A stretch of DNA of 64,000 bases from Beaufortia kweichowensis (taxonomy: Eukaryota; Chordata; Actinopteri; Cypriniformes; Gastromyzontidae). The stretch's first letter is position 1; every line of letters starts with the position of its first letter. This document shows, in pieces, positions 46,170 through 59,309 of this stretch. The stretch spans positions 2,906,287 to 2,970,286 of the forward strand of contig CM032811.1 in NCBI GenBank assembly GCA_019155185.1, given 5' to 3'. The notes beneath the pieces are model-generated. The model was not told the origin of the DNA, did no database searches, and was given only the letters and a program-made list of their open reading frames with translations. The position numbers and the translations under genes were made by a program.

Positions 46170-48830
46170 AAGAAATGATACATGTTTGTGAGGCACATTG
46201 ATGCAAACATAACAGACTATGCGCATTATGATATTGTCAATAAATCAGCATCAGTAACACTAACACTATTAACCAAAATGACTGATATTGTGTAGATACT
46301 ATGCACATTATAAATCCAGCGTCAGTAACACTAACATTATTAAATGACTATAATTGCATTGATTATAATTTTGTACATATAAACCAGCGTCAATAGCATT
46401 ACTATCATTAACCAGGAAATTATAACATCAACTGTGATCACTACATGTAGACGTAAATCTTGTAAATATTAAACACATTGTAATATTGTAAATAGTATAC
46501 TTATATACAACTGACAATCCAACATAGTATTTATTTCAGTTTAGTTTCATTAGAATAACTTAATATATAACCATGCATCACAAAGCTAAATTTTGGTTTG
46601 GTTTTCCACAATAGATCTAAAGGTCACATCAAAATCCTGTCAGAACACAGGAAGTTTCACAGGTTTGCTTTTCCAGGGGTAAGCGTATCAATATCAAGTA
46701 GATTTAAATTTCGGCTGATTTGGTTGGCCCTGTTTTAAGGCAAGTAAAATAAAAACATATTTTCTTGGTCTATGACAACCAGCAAGAGGTCTTCAACAAT
46801 ACTGTGTAAAACTGAAGGCACAACTGACAAAACAAAGAGCCTGATGTGTGCAGCAATGATACAAGAGTCTTCCAGATGTTGCACTGCTTTCATGTGTAGT
46901 GCTGTGACTTCAGAATGATTTCATGAGTAAACTACGTCTCATGGCAGCTAAACAGGTACTCTGAAGGGATGCATGCTCTAAGCCAAGCATAAGTTAACAT
47001 CAGGTTTCTGATGCTTTGCTTGGCTGAACTGGCACATTGAACTCTTTGCGACTGACACACGGCATGTATTGCCTGATGAACAATAATTTTCTGGTATTTC
47101 TGCTTAATTCGCCTTTAAAGCAGCTGTTTTCTCTTTACATCTGAACAGTGGACACTGTTTAGCTCTTTTTGAGAAAAGAATAGTTTTTATTTATGTTGTA
47201 CGAATTGAAAAAAAATGCAATCTCTATAGAAATCATTTTTGAACACTTCTAAAAGAAAAGAACAGAATAATGGTCAATATATTATATGTATACTTGACAG
47301 TGCCAAACAACCGATCAGACTGTAGATTTAAAAACAGTTACAGATTTTTTGAAACAGTTGTATTTATGAGAGGTAAACATCGCCCACAGACTGTTGGCAT
47401 TGCATACCCACATTTGTTTGTCCGACACCATCTATAGGCTCTAAAACATGTGTGGTCTGCCATAACAATGACTGAGGGTTATTCTATCATTCTGTTCACA
47501 CTCAAAGCTGAAAACAAACCTTATGTGTTGGTAGGCAACCAAATCATGATCAGACAGGCGCTTCAGTTCTACAGTAAATGTACTGTGTTTCTGAGGCAAG
47601 TGACTTCAAAAGGCAGGGGATTATGACACTTCTTTACACTTGACCTAATTTTTCCATGTTTTCATGTGTAACTTCACCCCCCTTGAACACCTCTCTGAGC
47701 TGCATTAATATTGCTTGTAAAAAGAGGTCAGTGTTTTGGAATTGTGAGAAAATGTTTCTGTCATGCTTGGCAGTACAATTATGCCTCCAGAGACAGGCTT
47801 TCTGCTCCTCCCTGGAAATAAAGATGGATGCTTGGTGTTGTTTGGCATGTGGAGTTTGCACTGAATATTACAGACAGATTTGAACTTGGATCATAATATC
47901 ATACATGTAAATAATGTATCTTGTTTTTGTCTTTCATTACCATCATAGTCAGTCATTTGCTTCTGCTGGCTAATTATCCACGGCTTGAAGTAAAACTAAG
48001 AGACTAAGTGAACTGTATTTCAGAAAAAATAAACAATTGGTGTAGTTTCCAGAACTCTAAGACACAACTTTATGAAGCCAACATAAAGTTTACAGATTTT
48101 TGCAGTACTTCTCATCCTTTCCAAAGTATGTCAGCTTAGGATATCCCAGAGGAAGTATATTAGAAAGTTGTATGCAAAATTGATTTATTATTTCCCTTGA
48201 CTAAATCCCATTACTACACATCTGTAAAGTTAAAATGTCAATCTATTGATCTGAAAGGACACAGTTGACACAGTTTATTGCTAATATTTTGACATTGATT
48301 AATTTATCCATTAGTGGCTCAGAGCTCTCTGCCCTGGGTTTGGTAACGTTTGCTATTACATTTAACAACAAAGTTTATTGATATTGACTTTTATACAACA
48401 GTTTATACCGACCATCGAATCAGAATAAACATGTCATTTTTAAATTAGTAATAAAGGCTTGGAGACATCTTTTGAACTATTAACATCAGATCTTTTAGCC
48501 ATATTGTAAGACAATATCTTCATGTTCTACCTGTATTTTTTTCTCTTGAATTTTTACATAACAGCAATATCACCTATGCAGTTGCGCTGCTATGGCCATA
48601 TATTATCACTGTGCCTTGTTTTATTTGTAAATGTCTGCACTCTAACTTGCACTGTAACATTATGTCTCGTACATACAGTGATGCCAGTGGTCAATGTGAG
48701 CACCACACGAGACCAATTAATAGTTTGAGATTGAAGCCTTTTTAAAGTGAACTTTGCATGTGCATGTTAGATTAGATTAAATAAAATAATATATATATAT
48801 ATTTAAAACATAAACATTTATAATTTAAAG
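46170..48830. other. Gene-free AT-rich sequence
   Basis: No coding homology seen on either strand. Contains diverged repeats of a CAGTAACACTAACA-TTATT-type segment at 46240-46410. The frames at 47634-47861 and 48522-48728 lack recognisable motifs. Confidence 0.5.
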
Positions 48831-48831
48831 C

Positions 48832-49530
48832 AAAGGTCTTCAACATGTTGCTTGTGAGCTACTGGTAGCTTAAATGCGTGTAACTCGCCTAGATACCTGT
48901 ATACATTGCATCCAATCAGAGTAAGCTAATATGGACAGGTGTCCCATCCCTTCATTGCAAATGTGTATGCAAAATGTATAAAAAGCCACTATTTAGAAAT
49001 ATTGACATATTTTTATTTTAAGCTTTTTATTTTTATTTACAGTATAACAGAAAAATACTGTCTGGCAATTATTTAGTCATGAGCATCATCACTTATGTGG
49101 CTTTAGTGTTTAGCTTTACATCAGGATGAGTAAAGAAAGCGTTCAATCAAAAGTTTAAAAAAATATTATTTTCATTAGGAATGGGAGAATAATTTTTTCT
49201 TCACAAATGTAGGCGAAAGATGTGTGTGTGTCTAATCTGTGGCGTGGATGTTGCTGTCTGTGAAGGATGTATGTTGAGAGCTATTTTGGTAACGTTGCAC
49301 GAGACGAGGCATCATTCAAAGTGACGCGCATGATAACAAAACACAAGAAACCATTCCCCGATGGCGTCGTGGTAAAGGAAGCGATGAAAGCAGTGGCTGA
49401 AACTTTATTCAAAGACCACAAAAGCATGAGAGAAAGTATGTCTGCTATTGCTGATGTACAGCTCAGGCTCAGTGCCAATACAATGGGATAGAAAGTTGCG
49501 ATGGGACAATTAGAACAGGGCATGTAAAGA
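48832..49530 (+). pseudogene. hAT remnant with N-terminal transposase fragment
   Basis: CAAAGGTCTTCAACATGTTG at 48832 resembles a hAT end. From 49267 a frame reads VESYFGNVARDEASFKVTRM, then KHKKPFPDGVVVKEAMKAVA and ETLFKDHK, the same region as the transposase at 4453-5858 (FRVSHFLAKNKKPFTDG). It ends in a stop and lacks the catalytic core. Confidence 0.75.
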
Positions 49531-49835
49531 TGTAAATGGTTTTTATTTCAGGGTGAAGAATCAGAAATTATATTCTCTTTGTTCTCCAAATGTAAAGGCT
49601 GACATAGTTTATTTCTGTATTCTATGTGACCCTGTCTGTAAATACCAGGCTAAAGTCTAAAATCTTAAAGATAACAAGCGTCAAAAGTTTGATTTCACTA
49701 TAACTTAAATCTTTTACCTAATCTTACTCAGTCAATATTAAAGATATCAAGGTTTTATTTACATAAAATGTTCTTAACATTATTTAGGATGATTTTCTGT
49801 AGAAAGCAGTAAATCAGAAAGAAATTTCTTTAAGT

Positions 49836-50545
49836 TTAAGTTCAAGTTTATTTGTGTAGCGCTTTAACAATGTAGCACTGTTTCAAAGCAGCTTTACAGC
49901 AAAATAAACAGAATGACACAAGCAGGGAAATATAAAAATATAAAAGCTAGCTTAATAACTAATATCTAATATCAGCAGTCTCCTAGTGAGCACTCCAACA
50001 CGGCGACGGTGGCAAGGAACCCAAACTCCATTAATGAATGTACAGTATATGTGGAGAAAAAACCATGGGAGAACCCAGACTCACTTGGAGGGTCATTTCT
50101 CCTCTGACGCATCACAGCTGCAGTCAGTAGTTTGATAAAAATTATTTGATTTAAAGTGATACTACTAAATTTGCTAAAATTTGAAGCCATGTAGGTCTGA
50201 GTTTTGAGTTGATCTGGATTATTAGTTGTGATTGAATTTAACAATGTGTTTGTGTGTATGGTAAACTAGGTAGTAGATAAAAGGCTAATATTATACAATA
50301 AAGGATTGTTTAGCCGGGGATGACTGAGTTGAATGAGTGCAGCTATAACATCAAACTGCTGACACAGACAGAAAAGAAGTAGTTATTTAGTTAAAGTTAA
50401 ATAGTTAAAGAGATTAGCATAAATACTGTTTAGCATTATCATTAATGTAGTAACTAGCATTAGCATTAGTTGATGAGTGCAGGTTCTCCTGGGGTTTTTC
50501 TCTTTAGCTGGGTTTTCACAGGCAGGGTCACATATGCTAACTTTC
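49836..50545. repeat. Dispersed repeat of unknown class
   Basis: TTCAAGTTTATTTGTGTAGC, GCTTTAACAATGTAGCACTG, then TTTCAAAGCAGCTTTACAGC. Later GCGACGGTGGCAAGGAACCC and a GGAGAACCCAGACTCA block recall a repeat common in cyprinid genomes (memory only). No coding content. Confidence 0.5.
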
Positions 50546-50589
50546 AATACTGTGTTTAAGCCCACATAAGTAGACGGGGCTCTCCGTCT

Positions 50590-51655
50590 ACATAAGTCAG
50601 TGCAATCTCATTTCCTTCGGGTTGGATGAGCCGGAGGAGTGCATGTCCCTTCCTGCCTCGGAAGGCGAAGAATAGGGTGCCTCGGAGAAGGAGTCCCCTC
50701 TACCACTGTCAGGCAAACCGGCTAGCGCCCGGTCTCTTATTGATGCCAAGCTCTCCCGGGTCCTGACAAGAGCAGTCGTGGAGTTTGGGCTTGAGTGGTC
50801 TATCCCACATAAGCCAGCCCCTAGCCGTCTGGATGAGTGATTTCTGCAGCCAGGATGCCGCCAGTCTCCCATCCTGAGATTCACTCTTTTCTTCCCTGAA
50901 GTTCACCAGGAGCTGATCAAGACCTGGAAAGCTCTATACTCAATATGGGCCCAGTCGGCAGCATCTCAAGTGCTCTTCTCTGTAGACAGTGCAGAGGATC
51001 AAGGGTACATCAAGCTTCTGCCTCTGGAGGATGCTGTGTCTGCCCATCTCTGCCTGCCGAGCGCTGGGAGATGCACAGCCACCACTCTAAGCCCTGCTCC
51101 CCACCGGCGGCGAAGTCCTTTGCGGCGGATGGACAAGCAACTCTACACACTATGGCAGTGCTGCAGATGTTCCAGTCAAAAATTCTCTGCAAAGTGCGGC
51201 CCCGCCTTCCTGCTGAAAAGAGCAAGCTCCAGTGCCCCAGGATTGAGCTGGACCCCGAGCCGCTGAAGCAGACCTGAGGGCAAAGTTGCGAGAAGAAGAA
51301 GGAGGTTAAGTCCTGCTGCAGTAAGAGACAGCTATTCACTCCAGTTTGCTTGCAGACCCCCCCTTCAAGGGTGTCCTTCAGTCTTCGGTTTCAGACGATC
51401 GCATGCATATCCTTAGAGCCACAGTAAATGCCCTGCTGGAGATAGGTGCTGTGTGGAGACAGTTCCATAGCATACCAATACATGGTCCTTCCCTTCGGGC
51501 TGTCTCTAGCTCTGCAAACTTTCACCAAATGTGTAGATGCGGCGGTTTACGATCAACCCCAGCAAGAGTCCACCCAGGAGATATCATTCCTCGGTATGTT
51601 AATAGACTCAACCCGGGATCATGCCTGGCTTACACAGGGTGCATCATAAAATTAT
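50590..51655 (+). pseudogene. Second DIRS element, gag and RT pieces
   Basis: Reading with shifts: DAKLSRVLTRAVVEFGLEWS, FFPEVHQELIKTWKALYS, YIKLLPLEDAVSAHLC and QATLHTMAVLQMFQSKIL are DIRS gag-like. Near 51446 YQYMVLPFGLSLALQTFTKC is the DIRS reverse transcriptase, and STQEISFLGMLIDSTRDHAW its downstream part. The catalytic YxDD region between them is deleted. No recombinase was found downstream. Confidence 0.8.
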
Positions 51656-51659
51656 AGGC

Positions 51660-52585
51660 ACACTACTAAAAAGAATGAATAAGAGAAGAGTCATGATTTT
51701 GACATAATGTTGTGACATAGCCAGTAAAGTGTGACATAATGGTATTTAGCTGGAGATATGCTAAAACATCTCTATAAACTGAGATCCATCTGTGATTATA
51801 TGGGCCAATTATCCTAGATATTCAGTACATCTTAGCCAAACAAAATGATCGGGGCATGATCAGAATTTAAGCTGTTGTGCTGAAATCTAGAATGACAAAA
51901 AGACATCTGTAGTTTAACCCCTTAACTGCAAGAGATTTTTATGGTGTGTGACTGGAATGCAGTAACAAAACAGAGTGGCATGCTAATTTGCCAAGCATCT
52001 GCTCAGCTTTGTACAAAACAGTAAAAATAAATTTTGACAGTGACAGTCATATTCTGCATTTGTGCTAAAACTTCTTTTATCTGAGTAGCAGGCTGACATT
52101 GCTAAAGTCCAGCTCTGTAGAATGTGGTACATTGTGTCTAATTTTTTAATTATTGGAACCTAAATGTCAGTTTATTTATTCATTTGTTATATAGCCACAA
52201 AATAGTTTGATGTAATAGTTTAAATAGGATTCCTGCCAACTAAACAACATTGACTACATCAACTTTGTTTATGAATAAATTCAGGGGTAATCATAATTAT
52301 TATAGTCTTCTCTTATTTAAAAAGTTATTAACCATTATTCTATTTTGTTGTAACAGTTACCTTTATAAGGTGGTGCAATATGGTGCAATTAGACAGTGGT
52401 TTATTACTTACAAGTGCCAGTGAATAAGTGAAAGATGTAATAACCTAGTGTTTCTAACGTATTACTACATACTATTTCTACATTTATGCTTTTCACATGA
52501 TGTTCTCACCTGTCTACTTCTCCCAGAAGTAACAAATAAACAGAACATCCAAGGGAAAAACAATCAAATAAACGTTTAGGGAACG
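51660..52585. other. AT-rich sequence
   Basis: No gene or clear repeat recognised between the DIRS remnant and the hairpin. Confidence 0.45.
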
Positions 52586-52588
52586 TTC

Positions 52589-53383
52589 TGGGTTTTAAAC
52601 CATACGGCACAACTAGATTAGTGTGTGTGGACTAGGTCCAAGTCATTTACCACACACACTAATCTAGTTGTGCCGTCTGGTTTAGAGGTCTGCGCGGGAC
52701 TGTTTTTAGTCCCGCTCCCGCCCGCAGGGTTTTATTCCGCTCCCGCTATATATTCATTCTTTGTTCACCCGCTGCCCGCTTAAAATAATTTTCTTCCCGA
52801 CCTGACTGTTCCCGCTAAATTCAGATCCCGTTTCCAGAATCTCACATTTAAACACTACCGAAAGAGAGAGATAACAAATAAAATTGTAGGTTGTACAATT
52901 TTTTTTTTTTATTGTCAAGATGCTTTTAACATTTAGCTGCCAACAAGGACAATGTGTTGCAGAAGAAAATAAATGTAGGTACAAAAATTGTAGCCTATTT
53001 GTTATTTTTATTCAAAATACAAATTTAACATATTTCTGAGAGAAAAAAAACATGACATTTGTCATTTACCATTATAAGCAAAAGAACTGACTGACGACGG
53101 TTTCAGTACTGAACGTCTCTCCTCCAAAATCAGCACTGGTTCAAGCGTGCAGCGTGTGCATAACAGTCCTGAGCGCAGGGTATATGATAACAATGTGTAA
53201 AGCGCAGAAATTCTGTTCAGAAAGGATGTCGGTAACGGGATATTGTTAGACTGCCCGCTTCCGTTCAAATTACACCAGAGTTACCGACCGCTACCGCGTT
53301 TTATTTGGTAATTTATTCCCGCATCGCAAGAAATCTGGTTGGGTCTCGCGGGAATGCAGACCTCTAGTCTGGTTTAAAACCCA
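52589..53383. repeat. 42-bp-arm hairpin interrupted by a MITE
   Basis: Arm 1 is 52589-52630; arm 2 is 52650-52682 plus 53375-53383. Removing the MITE and one copy of its duplication restores inverted arms that match except at one base (CATACGG versus CAGACGG complement), around a 19-base loop. The arms contain GGCACAACTAGATTAGTGTG. It looks like a small palindromic MITE. Confidence 0.8.
52683..53366. mobile_element. hAT-type MITE (copy 2)
   Basis: TAGAGGTCTGCG to GCAGACCTCTA with exact 8-bp duplication GTCTGGTT (52675-52682, 53367-53374). Same family as 30776-32089. 684 bp, no coding. Confidence 0.9.
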
Positions 53384-53389
53384 CACACC

Positions 53390-54860
53390 ATTCTAATTCC
53401 GCTACCCTTTGGCTGAGTTATTGTACCTTTCTCTTGTTATTTTGATCATCCAGTTTATATTTGTTATCATTTGTTAGCTTTGTATGTTTAATAATACACA
53501 AGTTTTTCGCTTCTCAGTTTAAAAAAAATCTCTGGCCACATGAAAACGCAAAAAAACAAACTAAGATGGAACCATAAAGAGCAGACCAAACCAGCAGGTG
53601 GCGATATAACCCTAACATGTTGGCCAATCAGAAGCCTGAAAAAAGCTAAAATCTCCAGTTTTAAACTTTTTAAGAGTTTTAAAAGACGTGTGCGGTTTCA
53701 GTGTTCCAATTTACTTGTGGACGAACAACCAAACCACAAAAAAGCTGCCGTTTTAAAAATACCTGTGTTTGTGACAGGGCCTTAATCAGGAATTCTGATT
53801 AAGTAGGCCAATGAGATCAGATCGTTGGTGTGCAGGACTGAGTTGATTTAGATTTTCATGGGATTTATTTTTTATATATGTCTACTCTAATGAGGACTTT
53901 AATTTTAAAAAGCAGTCACAGATAACCATTAGTTCAGGAAGGAGGAAGTACCAGTTGTACTGCAGTAGTTCAGATAAATGTGGTAGCTGTGTGACATCCT
54001 CAAACATTGTTTTTCTTTGTATCTGTTAGACGCACTGTCTGTAAGCACATAGTATTACTTTATTGTGTAATACATTTGAGAAGGTTATTTGATATTATGG
54101 TGTATATTTTCTTAGTAGATCAGTATTTTAGGCTATAGCCTTTGTCAAGCCAACATAATTAATTAAACTGTTTTAACTTCTTCTTCTGAGCCAAATTTTA
54201 CACTGTATCTCCTCCTACAGTTTTTAAGCTACAACCACCAAACTTTCCACAGACCTGCAAGGTGCTGTTACTTGTGTTGTTATATCTTTTCTAAGCGATC
54301 AGGCTCACAATGTTTTTGGGTCACTGTTTAACTTACTGGATAGTTAGATGCCAGAGAAGTCCAGAACAAGGCCAGTACTGTGAAAAGACATTAACACAAC
54401 AGACTTTAACATTAACACAAATATTCATGCCCAAGAATATTTAAAACTCTATCACATTAATCAGTTTTTTATGCATATAATCAAGTCTCATATAAACATG
54501 GCAGATGGTGAGGCAGACTCTGCAGATCTTAAGGGCACAGCTGAAGATGTACACTCTGTGAGCACACGTTCCTCAAAAGTATCCAGTCGTTCTTTAAGGG
54601 CATGCTCAGGTACTGGAGGAAGCATTGTTAGAAACAAAACATAGTGCAACTGATAGAGTGTCGGTTTCTGTTTCCATCAAGGACAGCTGAAGTCGAACAG
54701 CAGATTATATAAAAACACAATCTAAAGTCGGTACACTACCATCTAGTGGAGGGAAGCTTCTCATTTTGTCAGTTCAATTAAAAACCAGTCAGATTTCAAT
54801 GACTTCCCAATTAGTTCACAAAACAAGGACTTTGGTCTAGACATGTCTTGTAATGACTTC
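53390..54860. other. Unassigned sequence
   Basis: No gene recognised. The open frame 53540-53785 is lysine-rich and lacks family motifs. Confidence 0.45.
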
Positions 54861-54869
54861 AAAACGCAG

Positions 54870-55470
54870 TCTCCTCCTCTGCATGCAGCGTATTGTTTTT
54901 GTCTGACATCATCCCCTGGGCACTTCAGCAGTTGAGCCACACTCAGGTGACGGCGCAAGCGCTGGGTCATACAATGTCCACCCTAGTGTTCCGAGAAAGA
55001 AATCTCTGGCTGAACCTTGTGCAGATGAGAGATGCAGAGGAAGTGCGCTTATTCCATGCTCCCATCTCGCAAGATGGGCTTTCGGTGACACCGTTGAGGA
55101 CTTCGCCCCACAGTTTTCAGTGGAGAAGAAGCAGATGGAGGCCATATGACATCTTTCCCCGGTGTGACCCAGCCGCCTTTAGACCATCGTAGTCCCGCCC
55201 CCTTGCACTGCTGGCCCCAGCCCCTACAGCATCAGAGTCACAGAAAGGCCGGCCTCCAAGTTGATCTACATGCAGAATGACATCTGCACATCAGCAGGCC
55301 GCGAGGGAACCTCCTAAGGCTTTAATTCAGCCCTGATGGTGTCTGCCCAGGAACGACCACAGGAAACCAACAAAATCTGGGATGGGCCTCGGAGCCCTGA
55401 GGCTGGTTTAGCGCACAGAAGTGCACCGTGTTGTCATAACATCAGGGTGCCGTTGCACCCTCAGCCCTTT
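54870..55470 (+). pseudogene. DIRS gag fragment
   Basis: Reads ALGHTMSTLVFRERNLWLNL then VQMRDAEEVRLFHAPISQDG, a block that follows QATLHTMAVLQ in DIRS gag. The frame then shifts (DFAPQFSVEKKQMEAI). Low-complexity GC-rich sequence follows to about 55470. It may derive from the same insertion as 50590-51655, separated by later events. Confidence 0.65.
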
Positions 55471-55559
55471 AGCGCACAGCTGGCCATGAGATGAGCTAGT
55501 ACACCTTACCCCCAGTGAGCCTGATTGTTCAGGTCCTGAGCAAGGTCAGAGAAGAGGAA

Positions 55560-56235
55560 CATCATGTTGGACCTCCCATCATGTAGGGCCCCATTTCAGC
55601 CCCTCTGGAATGTGGTGCTCTGTCATCTCATGACCTACAAGCATTTTCTGTGTCCCAATAGTGCCTGGAGTTTGGACCGGTGGACTTTCACGTTATCCTT
55701 TTTTGTTATAAAAGGACCGCCCTGGCTCCCTGCTTTGCCGGCGCCACCCTGGCTTCCAGCACTGCCTGATTCACCCTGGCATCCTGCCCCGCCCTGGCTT
55801 CCAGCTCTGCCTGCCCTGGCTTCCAGACCTGCCTGCGCCGCCCTTGCCTTCTAGGCCCACTGCCATTCTATGGGCCTGGCCCTCCATCCCTTCTCCTGTT
55901 CCGCCTCCGCTCCACTTCCCACCTGGAGTTTAAGGAGTGTCTGGAAGTCGGGCTATGTTATGGTCCTGTCTGTGTCTCCCCGGCCCCTGTCTTGTCCCTG
56001 CTCCCCCTTCTGGACTGTTTCATTATTTCACTATAATCCTTTGCCTGGACTCATCATTGTCATTTCCATCACCTGTGTCTCATTAACCCTGTATGTATGT
56101 GTATATATATAGCCCCAGTTTTCTGGTGTTAGTCCTTGTTTGATGTTTGATTGTTCATGTTCCGGGTCTCTTGTGTTTCTGTTTCTCTGGTCTCTTGATT
56201 TTCTGTGTTCTTTTTCACTACAAGGTAAAGTACAT
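55560..56235 (+). mobile_element. LTR retrotransposon remnant with Pro-rich coding and partial LTR
   Basis: The frame 55564-55854 has GPPWLPALPAPPWLPALP repeats like the Pro/Leu-rich interior of small fish LTR elements. About 55955 onward (TGTTATGGTCCTGTCTGTG) looks like the start of an LTR, with a TATATATATAGCCCCAG promoter-like stretch; its end is missing. Confidence 0.5.
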
Positions 56236-57984
56236 TTTGTGAGTAATTCTAAAGACCATTTTTTGTATGTAATCAGTTCACTGGACATTAAACATTAACA
56301 ATTTCCTGAATCCAGAATATTAATTCTATTTATATAACAGACACAGCAACAAAGCAAAAGGCTTTACTTCTTAAATTCAACTTAATGATCAACTGGCAAT
56401 ATTTCTGTTTAAAAGACTTGTAATCCACAAAATGTGTAAAAAATTATTTCCACTTTCATCTCTGCAGAGTTCAGATGGCAAAAGCTTTACACATTTATGT
56501 TAGAATGATACAACAATCAAAATTTCAGTGTAAAATTGGTAGAAAAAGACGTTCTGGTAAGAATTTCTGCTTAAAAGCATGTCACGATATATAATACCAT
56601 TTTACTTTTGAACAAAGGTTGTTTGTGAAAAAGTCTGGGATTTATTTGGGTCTCACCACAGCAAACATGAAGTGCTGTTCTTCTGACATCTGACAAGTGA
56701 AGCCCAAAAATTCCACTTGTGAAATTACTTTTGGAAGAGCACTATTGCTGAGAACCACATTGAAACAGGAACTCCACTTCCCCAATTAACCCAACATTTT
56801 TCATCATTCCAGGGTCTGTTTTATGATTTTTTTCTCTCTATTTGGAATGAATTCATATATTCAAATCTCTCTGCTTCTTAGAAATAGAGCAAACATTTCC
56901 ATGTCTACAGGCCAGCTTTGTTAGGAACGGGACCTGCAAAGTTGCTCCAGTTTTTCATATGGGTAATGACACAATGATTTCAAAACAAATTAGTTTGAAC
57001 AAATTTTGACAGAATTGCCAGCTTTGTATGTTTTCTGCAATCATTATCTTGTTTATTGTTTTTTAAAGTGGACATACTTTAAAATAAAGTGTAATCACAA
57101 TTACTGTATATTCTTAAATCAATTAATAAATGTTAAATGCTGCTTTAATAAAACTTCAGCGGAAGCTTGTGGACATGTTTACTCTCTAGTCATTGAAGTG
57201 GGCTTGTTTTCCTCTGTGAGGACTGAAGTATCTTTATATCTTGTCATTCAAAGTATCAAAACATTGTTAATCAGCAGTTTTTAGTCCTAGTTCAGTGCCT
57301 GGGTAATCCACATGAAAAATGGCTTTTATATTTTCTGCCAATTTCATTCCTCTCTTCCTTGGCCTAAAGCAACATGGTTCGCTTTAAAGACTTTATGTAT
57401 GCCATGGGCTGCCATGGAATGCCACAAACAGGACTGCATCAGGCTGAATCTAATTCTCCCAATTTTGCCTTTTGGTTGTAATATCTTATGGAGTGGCTGC
57501 TTGGCAAACTTTGAATCACACAGTGTGCATTGATCTGCTTGAGCTGAGATTGAACTCAAAATCAGCACTGGGAGTTGCTCAGGTCAGTATTTCAGCCATT
57601 ATTCTTTAGGGTTGATATTTCTCTCAGATAAACCATTAGGGGTTGTGCTGTAAACTTGTTCTACATACAGTATTATGCATGTGCTACTACACTGAAAATT
57701 TCTCAGTTAAAAACAGAATTATTTTAAAACATGTTAAATTTTAACTTTTAAAGGATGTTTAAACAAACTGTTTGAATATATTGACATTTTGGCCATGTGT
57801 GACATAATCATGTGCTTTCCACTATACATGGTGCTCTACTGTAACAGGATGCATATTAAAATTAGCTATGCTCTTGCCCAAGTTCTAATTATGCTTTAAT
57901 GAAAGACAAACCTTAAAACACAAAATATCACAGCACGGTACAATATTTATACAAGATCTTGGACACTGTATGTCCACCATAACT
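56236..57984. other. AT-rich sequence
   Basis: No gene recognised on either strand. Confidence 0.45.
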
Positions 57985-58375
57985 ATTAAATCTCATGAAC
58001 AGCATATTCCCACAAAAGCTTTTTCTGCGGATAGCACAAAAGTACAAGATTATGGATCTTCCAGACGCTCGACGCTGCAAACACATACTTGGATGCTGTT
58101 GCAAAATTAAAGGGACATTTTCAAACAACTTACAGTGTGCTGTTAAAGCGCCTAACTTTTAGACAAAGGTGCCAACGATCAAGTGTGTCAGCCAGCCAAT
58201 TTGTCGCTGATTTAAGAAGCCTTGCTGAGACATGCAAATTTGGTAATCTGGTGAAACTAACTTATTGAAAAAAATGAACCGTACACGAGTCAGAGAGAGA
58301 GTGCTTATGGAAGATGACAAACTTACTTTGGACAAAGCTCTCACATTGGCACTCCAAGAACTATGACACTACAGG
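57985..58375 (+). pseudogene. Gypsy gag fragment
   Basis: Plus-strand pieces read TFRQRCQRS (shifted), SASQFVADLRSLAETCKFGN and NRTRVRERVLMEDDKLTLDK, a common Gypsy capsid region in fish. Stops occur between them. No LTR is found beside it. Confidence 0.65.
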
Positions 58376-58689
58376 GAATGAAATGATCACTTTGCCATGA
58401 TGACTCGTGACTCAGTGTGTGGCGAAGACCAACCCATCGCATCACACATATCCTGAAGGAAGGCCCCTGATAAGAGAGCCTAAGAAGTAGCCAAACTCCT
58501 AGAGAGTTTAGGGCAGAGTGTGCCCTAATCAATATAGTTTAAGGCAAACTGTCCACTTTGTATTCCATAAAGATAGCTTTAACAATCCATTTACTAATGG
58601 TTTGCTCAGATGCTGGGTGACCTTTCTTAGGTTACCCAAGGCAGATCAGCAGCTGATCAGATTTCCTTCATCTTCAGGATCTTCTAACA

Positions 58690-58815
58690 TATGTTCCCAA
58701 AGCCTAACAGGGCATAAAATATATAGTCTCTCTTGGTCAAGCACCTTAGGGAATCAAACCAGCAAGCATCAGGTTGCTAGTCCAACCCTCTAACCACTAG
58801 GCTACAAGTGCCCCA
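58690..58815 (-). mobile_element. tRNA-like SINE head
   Basis: On the minus strand, TAGCCTAGTGG (A box, about 58794-58804) and GGTTTGATTCC (B box, 58750-58760) are spaced like a tRNA-derived pol III promoter. The 5' end is GGGGCACTTG. The cloverleaf is not a functional tRNA by eye. The body is short, and the family was not identified. Confidence 0.65.
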
Positions 58816-59135
58816 TCATATAAACCCAGACAAGTCCTTACTACAAAACTGTAACTAGTTATTAGAATATTAAGAATAAAAATAAATTATTATTAAGACT
58901 TTTATATTCCCTTTTCCCTTTAGGTTGTTTTTTTTACTTTTTAGTTAGCTAGTTGTGCTAGCACTGTCAGGTGGTGCAGTGTTATGAGAATAAGCCAGAG
59001 AATAACTGGCTTTTCCTGGTTGAATCTTGGATTGAGTCTTGAGTCTTTTCCTGGATTGCATCTATTACTCATATTACAGTTACAGGACACAGAATAATTA
59101 CTAATTTAGAGAGGTGAATAATTAATTATATATAG
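58816..59135. other. AT-rich sequence
   Basis: No gene or clear repeat between the SINE and the Tc1 element. Confidence 0.4.
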
Positions 59136-59309
59136 TACAAACCCGATTCCAAAAAAGTTGGGACACTGTACAAATTGTGAATCAAAACAGAATGCAATGA
59201 TGTGGAAGTTTCAAATTTCAATATTTTATTCAGAATACAACATAGATGACATATCAAATGTTTAAACTGAGAAATAAGTTGATTTTAAATTTCATGGCAT
59301 CAACACATC

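Noticed and set aside
47634..48728. Possible small genes at 47634-47861 and 48522-48728
   Set aside because: No recognisable motif, splice context or promoter; lengths are expected by chance.
58690..58815. Functional tRNA gene
   Set aside because: A and B boxes are present but the B box is altered and no proper acceptor or anticodon stems are evident; a SINE head is more likely.
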